Shown one piece after another: positions 57,391 through 64,000 of a stretch of DNA of 64,000 nucleotides. A program made the translations under genes and the position numbers. Source of the DNA: Lithospermum erythrorhizon (taxonomy: Eukaryota; Streptophyta; Magnoliopsida; Boraginales; Boraginaceae); NCBI GenBank assembly GCA_019722365.1, contig JADFUC010000388.1, positions 744,001 to 808,000 of the forward strand. Direction: 5' to 3'. Under the pieces are notes generated by a model, which had not been told where the DNA came from, did no database searches, and saw only the letters and a list, made by a program, of their open reading frames with translations. Every line of letters begins with the position of its first letter. Positions within the stretch are counted from its first letter, which is position 1.

Positions 57391-58795
57391 AAGTTCTGAT
57401 GGACTGTGATATTGTACAACTTATATCCATTTATTTAGAGCCTTTCTTCAGGTGCATTTTACTGTTCACTTCTCATCCTTCTTTGTATAATTTTCAAGAG
57501 TTGATTAACTTGTTTTGTCAATAACTGGAATTATCGGTCTATATTCGTCGTCTATTACCTTAAGGTCTCAATGGGATTTTAATGCCCATTCAGCTCTTGT
57601 TGATTGCCTACTTTTCGCTTTTAACTAATACTTTAGTATTATGGTCTTTCTAACTACCCACACTAATGGGGTCAATCGAATTAATAGCTCACAATTGGCC
57701 ATAATTAATAATAATTGAGAGGAATATTTGAGTTGGAAGCTTTTGGGAGTTTTTGAAAAATCTCAGAGTCGAAAAGAGGATTCCTTACTTCTTTCTCTTA
57801 TTCAAAACCGCAAGTGAGACTTTCATCTCACACGGCTCTTAAGTGATAAAAGAAACTCATCTTCTTCTTTTTGATTACTCTTCCCTCAAGCATTTAATAA
57901 GATCCTATAAATTTTTGGTTAAATAATATCTTTCTGGGCTGTTCTAACACCAGATATTTTCTAAGAAAATACTTATTCACGCTCTCGCGACAACGCCATT
58001 CCATTGCATGGGCCAAATATTCAGACACAATTGGGGTCCGGTATGTACTTTTGAGGTAGAATGCATAAACTTTCTTCTTTTTGAATCCTTTTCTTTTTTA
58101 TTTGACCTTTTTAGTTAATAATTTGATAAAATATTAAAATAGAAATTTTACTAGTATTTTTAATTTTAAAAAATCTAAAATAGGAGGCATTTATATGTTA
58201 TTTGGATAAAAATAATAACTAAAAGACGTACGATAGTGGTAATGTGATTTTTTAGTAGAAAATTAAATTATCAGATTTGGGGATATTTACACAAGATAAA
58301 AGTTATTGTGGTATATTCGATAATTTTAAAATAAATAATCAATGCCAAGAACGATTATTTATATTTTGAAACATTCTATTGCGTTGCTAGACAACTTTTG
58401 TGCATTTGATAATTTTTATGGTCAAATTGTCGCCAATAATCTCCCATATTATGTCCATTCCTTGGTATTCAATATATTTAACTTAGAAGAAAAGGATTGT
58501 TACATCAAGAAGAAATATATCATATGGAAGAACAAGAAATATATCATATATCCTATGGTAGATTAAAGATAAATTCCAGTATTATTACGTACAATTAATT
58601 ATAACAAATTTATTTCAATATTGTTATTAGTAACACCAAACAACAATTTTTAACATCATACATTTCAATTTTAAATCTTTAGACATTGAATTTCATTATA
58701 AATATTTATTTTCAGATTGTATAATATCTACTTAAAATATATCATCTGAAAAGAAGCTGAAAATATATTTTTTATAAAATATTATAAAGCACAAA
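57391..58795. other. 3'UTR of the NSRP1-like gene and intergenic
   Basis: 57391-57650 is likely 3'UTR. The remainder is AT-rich, including a 74-codon open frame at 58342-58566 with no family resemblance and the composition of background sequence. No real gene is supported. Confidence 0.5.
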
Positions 58796-58880
58796 CAAAA
58801 ATAGTTACGGTTACGGTCAAAGTTTAACTATTAAAAATTTAAAAAGTCAAAATGTGACAATCTTTTAGGGACGGAAGGAG
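58796..58880. mobile_element. Right half of a Stowaway-type MITE
   Basis: 'acggtcaaagttt' and 'aaaatgtgacaatctttt' lead to the terminus GGGACGGAAGGAG followed by TA, the same 3' end as in the MITE at 15095-15334. The matching left terminus is not visible, so the element is truncated or its left end has decayed. Confidence 0.65.
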
Positions 58881-58931
58881 TACAAAATTTCCATAATCCA
58901 TCAACTAAAATTTTATCTCATAAGAATTTCA

Positions 58932-59597
58932 CTATCCTACAATGCATTGCTTAGTCCCTCCACTCAATCCATTACTTATAGTTCCATTACCATCAACCGA
59001 AATAACCAAACCCTGACAAGAAACCCTCAACAACTTCCTCCCTACCCTCCAAATTCCTGCCTTAAACTTAACTTCCGCAAGAACTAAAATATTAAACCCA
59101 AGATTCCCATTATTCCTCTCCCTCTCCTCATTCATCACATTAACGTCCTCGGGCTCAAGAAGCATGTCCAACGCTACAAAGCTCGCGTTTATCAAGCTTG
59201 AGCTCTTTGTCCCCTGAACGAAAGGCGACATGCTTGTAAATCCCATCCAATCCCCATTATAAATGATCCCACCCTGGATATCGTCATAGTACACAGTTGA
59301 CTGCCCGTTTGGGTTGCTAACGGTAAATCCGACGTCCCAAGAAGTGGTTAAATGATCCTGTGTGAGATTGAAAGGGGTAGCGATGGAGAACGAGTTGACA
59401 CTGAAATGGGGGAAATGGGGGCGGAGAGCAAGCCAAACGATTAAGATGATGGCGCAAGTGATTATGATGATGGTGCATATGATAGCAAAAATACGGCGGA
59501 GGAAAATGGTAGATGGTGGTGGGGGTGGAGGTGGTGGTGGTTGGGAGAAGTAGTTTGGAGCTGGATAACCTGTGCTTGGTTGATTCTGGTAAGCCAT
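58932..59597 (-). CDS. NDR1/HIN1-like (NHL, LEA_2 domain) membrane protein
   Basis: A 221-residue single-exon protein. Residues 1-28 are short and proline-rich, with nine prolines at 20-28; residues about 36-58 (FAIICTIIIITCAIILIVWLA region) form one membrane span preceded by RR. The extracytoplasmic part is a LEA_2 domain: FSVNSFSIATPFNLT, WDVGFTVSNPNGQSTVYYDD (NPN at 95-97, the NHL hallmark), MSPFVQGTKSSS, and the C-terminal SCQGLVISV. NHL proteins sit in the plasma membrane and many act in pathogen or hormone responses; the exact role of this one is not known. The length is usual for the family and the frame is clean. A TATA box lies 71-79 bases upstream. It stands alone, convergent with the NSRP1-like gene. 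Confidence 0.93.
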   Translation of the reverse strand: MAYQNQPSTGYPAPNYFSQPPPPPPPPPSTIFLRRIFAIICTIIIITCAIILIVWLALRPHFPHFSVNSFSIATPFNLTQDHLTTSWDVGFTVSNPNGQSTVYYDDIQGGIIYNGDWMGFTSMSPFVQGTKSSSLINASFVALDMLLEPEDVNVMNEERERNNGNLGFNILVLAEVKFKAGIWRVGRKLLRVSCQGLVISVDGNGTISNGLSGGTKQCIVG

Positions 59598-59667
59598 GAG
59601 AGGTGGACAGCAAATGGAGATTGGAGATTAGTGAATTTATTGAGACCATTCCAAGTGTTTTTAAGGA

Positions 59668-59676
59668 TTTATATAT
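59668..59676 (-). promoter_or_regulatory. Probable TATA box of the NHL gene
   Basis: On the minus strand ATATATAAA lies 71-79 bases before the start codon, within an AT-rich promoter. This gives a leader of about 40-45 bases. Confidence 0.6.
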
Positions 59677-59679
59677 GCA

Positions 59680-61540
59680 TTCAAAAAGATCGTAGAAATT
59701 CAAATTTTGATTTGAAAGTTTTGAACACATATGGTATTGTATATTTGGGCAAATATGTCATTTCATTATGATTTTTTTCCTTCTTTGATATAATGAAGAA
59801 ATCAAATGGTTCATTAGACTACCTATCTACATTTATTACTTATTGTAAATTATTTTTTCTTTTTCTAGTTCATTTGGATTGACGTTTTCACTTATCGTAT
59901 CAATCTTGACTAGCAAAACTTTTTAATTCGTTATTTTAATCATATAATTTTGATATAATTGGATTTGTTTAATTTTTTTATAATAAAACTCACAAATAAT
60001 TAATGATTAAAAGCTTGACAATGAAAAACCAAAATGTCAACTAAATCAAAGGTAATAGTAGATAGATTAACAATTTATATTGGAACAATTATTAAGCGAT
60101 TTACATGTTATCAGAAGGGCAATGTTGCATACAATTTAATCTCATTTTACCATTTAGACAAGGGCCTCTAAAGAATGTTCTATGAGGTGCAAAATTTAAT
60201 AAACTTTAAACTGACTTCTTACACGTAATGTTTTCTCTATTCATCTTTTTCACATTCAAATTAAAATAAGAAACAATTATGTTTGAATCTTGAAGATGAT
60301 GTTTGATTCGATGTGGAATGCAATTATGCAAAAGCTCAACCCGGTTTGAAGAAAATAGGCAACTACTTGACTCGTTTTCATGTCTAATCAATATGAATTG
60401 TTTATATAATTATTATCACTAACTATTGGAGCAAATTTAACGCGTGCAAAATAAATTTAATATCGATAATATCCCTCATTGAAAATCAATAAGATTTTGT
60501 ACCTCATTAAAAATTTGTTAATTTAAATAACGTATCAAAGCGCGTTCGTCTGGATTATAATATATAAAGTAATATAAATAAAGTACGGAGTACTAATTAT
60601 TTATTACAAAGTTTGACTAAAAAATTCAGATAAATGAGTATACCCAACTAATTTATTTTCCACTCCTGTGTACAACTTTAATTAGCTTTCCATTTTCGTT
60701 ATTATCATAGTTTAGTAGATTATGAATGTTGAAAACATTTCTGAAAGAGTAGCTATAGTGTATGCAAACCATTCTTCCTATAATCGAAGAGGTATGTATA
60801 TACATATTCATGGAGTGTCACCAATTATTATTTATAGTGTGTATTCTAACTTTATTGATTATTAACATACAAAATTAAACGAATGGTTTTTTGCTTTAAA
60901 TGTAGGTTGACTATTGTTAAATAAAATTTTCCCAGTTAATTTGAATTGGAAAGAATATATTATTGGAATATTACTCATAATTATTTTTAATTGATGTTTT
61001 TATTTTTATTCCTAATCTTTGATTATTAATCTATATAAATGACATTAATGCTCTCAAACATTATCTTAAATATCGATAATATTCTTAATTTTTTATCACC
61101 TAGATCTCTCTAATCTACTTCAATTATCATTGACTTTTCCAATATAAAATCTAAATCTTTTATCAAGATCATTATGCTTTCTTCATGTTAACAACGGAGT
61201 AACAATTTAGTTAATTTTTATCTAAAGAAATATTTTACTTTAATTTGAAATCCCTTTTTCACGTGTTTCTTATTCTATCTGGATTTTTTTAGTAGTCATC
61301 TTAGCGAAAAATATTTGTTTGAAATACTTATCACTTTTAAAGCCTAATCTAATATTATATCGATTTTTTTCTTTGTGTTCTATTTAATGATATAATAAAA
61401 GCTTTAATATCAATACCGTAATGCAAAAGAAGAATTTTATTATTTATTAAAAGTACAAAACAAATCCACTTTGTAATTGGCTTATGTTTAGATTAAATCA
61501 AAGAGGCTGATTATCTAAACTATTATTCCCTAACTGCTTC
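59680..61540. other. Intergenic, AT-rich
   Basis: The NHL promoter occupies the left end. The rest is AT-rich with short incidental open frames and no recognised element termini. Confidence 0.5.
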
Positions 61541-64000
61541 ATTTAAGGCTGTTCTCATGTAGATGCCTTTGCCACTGAGCTCTGACTATATTTTCTTGCA
61601 CAGCTTTACTGACTTGAAATTACGCGAGCTTCTCGATTTTGAGCTCTGATTTGATAAAGCTCTGTTTGTTGGATAGCTGTGGTTCCTATTTCACGACATC
61701 AGACCTGCATTTTACTCTCTGACATACCTAAGCTCTGTGGAGCCTTAGTAACGGAGCTCTGTCAGGTTGTATTGACTGATCTCGGCCTTGATCATCTCCG
61801 TCTATTTTAGACGGATGATTCTATCGCAGTTGTCTCAGTGATAGGACTGGGTTTTAGTACCGTGCTGGACTTTACCTTTCATTACACTTAGTACTCTACA
61901 CATTGTGCTCAAGGAACTTGGATTCGATGTGAACCAGCTTCAAGTCAGCGCTATCGACGCCAAGCAAGTTATCAAGAATGTACACTTCGGCTGTACTACA
62001 TCGGCCTTGAAGCAAATATTATTTAGAGACCTAAATGGTATTTAAATTTCACCGCCGGATTTTTGATTTGGTAGTTCTTCAAAGAATATACGCCTTTACC
62101 TTGTACCTGCCAAATTTATCTTTTCTAACAAATTTTATTTGTTGCAGCTGACGACAAGATGGGCGTTGGCATCCCAACCTCGTCATTTACACTTAATCGA
62201 CTAAGGTAGGCCTTACCAAAGATGCTTTCCGCCTCGAACTTCAGCTTATGGGACTCAATATTCAAATAGATTTCCTATATCTGAACTGATTTAATCAAAC
62301 CTCGAGGTTTTTCGTGTGTTCATGTAAAGATTTATGAATAATCAAAGCTTAGCTTATTCCTACAATATTCACATTCTTGAGAAATTTGTGTCGATTCTCA
62401 TCGCATTCTCAGTTTTCTAACTCGAGGAATTACTACGCTAGAAGTTAGTAATCAACTTTAGGCTATATTTCGAGGTTACCTGACGTGTTTTCCAAATGCA
62501 CCAAAGGTGTTTCAAATGTTTAAAAAGATTTAACTTGTAGACTCTTGTCGACCTCCATATTTTCTGTAGTTTTGTGTACGTGTCAGACATTCAAATCTCT
62601 GGGAGGGTACTATGCTTCATAATACTTATTTACTGATTCATGAATTTGACATGACACGATCTTAACCGCCGAATTTTCGATTAGAACTATGTCTGCCAAG
62701 GAGCACATGAGGTGTTTCCGAGCTCACCCAATAGTTGGAGTGAAAACACTATATACTACTCACACAGAGAATAGAAGTCATGACCAGTAACCAACACCAT
62801 TGCAATCGATCACAACCGCCCGAAACCGAATACCACTGGCATTGAGTACCGTCGGATACCCTTGTAAATCTCTACGTAATACTTGATAATAATTTACAAA
62901 AGTATAATATATATTTTAGAAAATAATACATTTTTTTTGAGAATTTATCAACCCGCTTGAGATTTAGAATTAGTTTTGCCTTCAAGATTTAATACTTGGG
63001 CTTTATTTGAGTATCGTGAAGTTTTATTCTTTTTCTAATTCAAATGTATTATATTTAATTTCACCTTTTGTTCTTTATTTTAATCCTCATAACTTTGCTT
63101 CCATTTTAAACCCAAAACTTGTAGAGCTTTAATTTTGAAATTTCTAGACCGATTTTAATTTGATAAAATTAAGAATTTTAGCCTCAAACCCTAAATTTAA
63201 TGGAACTATTAATTGGGGTTATTTTTCCCGAAACTCCTTGTTCATAAGAGTTTCAATATTAAATTAGCTCAATTGAAACTGTTTTAATACCGGTTTTACT
63301 CAATTCGATAAAGTCATATCTTTAACTTGTCATTTTAATTAATTTTAATAAATTTTCTTTACAAATACATTCATTAAATTGTTGTTTGATTCATTAATTG
63401 AGATATATATAAAATGTCATTCATTCTTAATCAATAAAATAAATGTTAGATTTAAGCCAACTAAAAACCTAGCGGAGTAATTTTTTTATGTGATAATTCA
63501 TAACATTAATCGAAGATAAATCTTTGTAGTTTCAGTTATTATATGATACCGAATTGAACGGTTAATGACAATATCTTTAAATTAAATAACAAAGAGTAGA
63601 ACCAAACAACGCTACAATTTCTCTCATAACCTCTTGTAAGATCGCCTCCCCATTTCAAACCTGCTTCGACATGCTGATAGTTTTATACTCAAACCTACCG
63701 AGAGAATATCCATCGTAGAGAATATAGATGCCGTGGAAATTAATCTCTTTGAGTAAGAGAGCTGGGTATAACGTTACACCGTTATTACGAGAAAATGATG
63801 TTTGATCGCAACACAATTATTTCCTTTTAGAAAAATGTTAAGAAGTCATTTGGGTCATTTATCATTAGAGATATCAATATAAATCTTAGTGTCCCTTTTT
63901 CTACAACCTAAATTACATTGATTTAAGGTCAAGTGCAGCTAGAACTACGGAAAAGTGACGTGATCTACTTATCCAAGACATACTGATTCCAGTACATTGC
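61541..64000. other. Decayed, probably transposon-derived sequence
   Basis: 61560-62300 is less AT-rich than its flanks and contains coding-like but stop-ridden stretches on both strands. The word AGCTCTG occurs five times within 185 bases (61578, 61642, 61658, 61731, 61755). I cannot assign it to a family. 62880-64000 is AT-rich with nothing recognised. Confidence 0.35.

Noticed and set aside
58342..58566. 74-codon plus-strand frame downstream of the NSRP1-like gene
   Set aside because: It has low-complexity AT-driven codons, no family resemblance, no promoter or splice context, and a length expected by chance.
59317..59730. 137-codon minus-strand frame and a plus-strand glycine-run frame overlapping the NHL gene
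   Set aside because: Both are shadows of the NHL coding sequence; the glycine run is simply antisense to the proline run.

Overview
This window looks like nuclear DNA of a flowering plant, most likely a eudicot. It is AT-rich and has split genes with GT-AG introns, Stowaway-type MITEs inside introns, nested Ty1/copia and Ty3/gypsy LTR retrotransposons, and protein families typical of land plants (GIR-type EAR repressor, NDR1/HIN1-like protein, intronless CAF1 deadenylase). I cannot name the species. No rRNA, tRNA or CRISPR array was recognised.

Layout. 1-2.56 kb is repeat-derived, with a TA microsatellite and a decayed copia LTR. 2567-11006 is one complete but decayed minus-strand copia element with a matching 5-bp target-site duplication. 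12.07-16.56 kb carries bystin/ENP1, a 40S ribosome assembly factor; its last intron has all the marks of a U12-type AT-AC intron. 18.1-20.7 kb carries a small single-pass membrane/coiled-coil protein gene with a 5'UTR intron. 23.4-24.4 kb carries a GIR1/GIR2-like zinc-ribbon repressor. 25.7-27.15 kb is a CAF1 pseudogene split by a hAT-like insertion. 28.6-48.4 kb is bounded by terminal inverted repeats like an old Mutator-type element. It encloses a 533-bp tandem repeat, into which a second copia element inserted, into which a gypsy element with about 3.7-kb LTRs inserted. 50.7-51.5 kb is the intact CAF1 gene. 53.2-57.4 kb is an NSRP1-like splicing-regulator gene with a damaged last exon. 58.9-59.6 kb is a minus-strand NHL (LEA_2) gene. 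The rest, to 64 kb, is AT-rich intergenic and repeat-derived sequence.

The genes do not form an operon or cluster. They are ordinary single genes: ribosome assembly, mRNA deadenylation, splicing regulation, transcriptional repression and a membrane defence-type protein. The most informative signals are structural: the AT-AC intron, the intact/pseudogene CAF1 pair in opposite orientation, the nested-element stack, palindromic minisatellites in the gypsy LTRs, and local duplications around splice sites. Repeat copies differ by a very large number of 1-3 base indels while most exons are clean, so part of the apparent decay may be consensus error in repetitive DNA. I saw no convincing previously undescribed multi-gene system.
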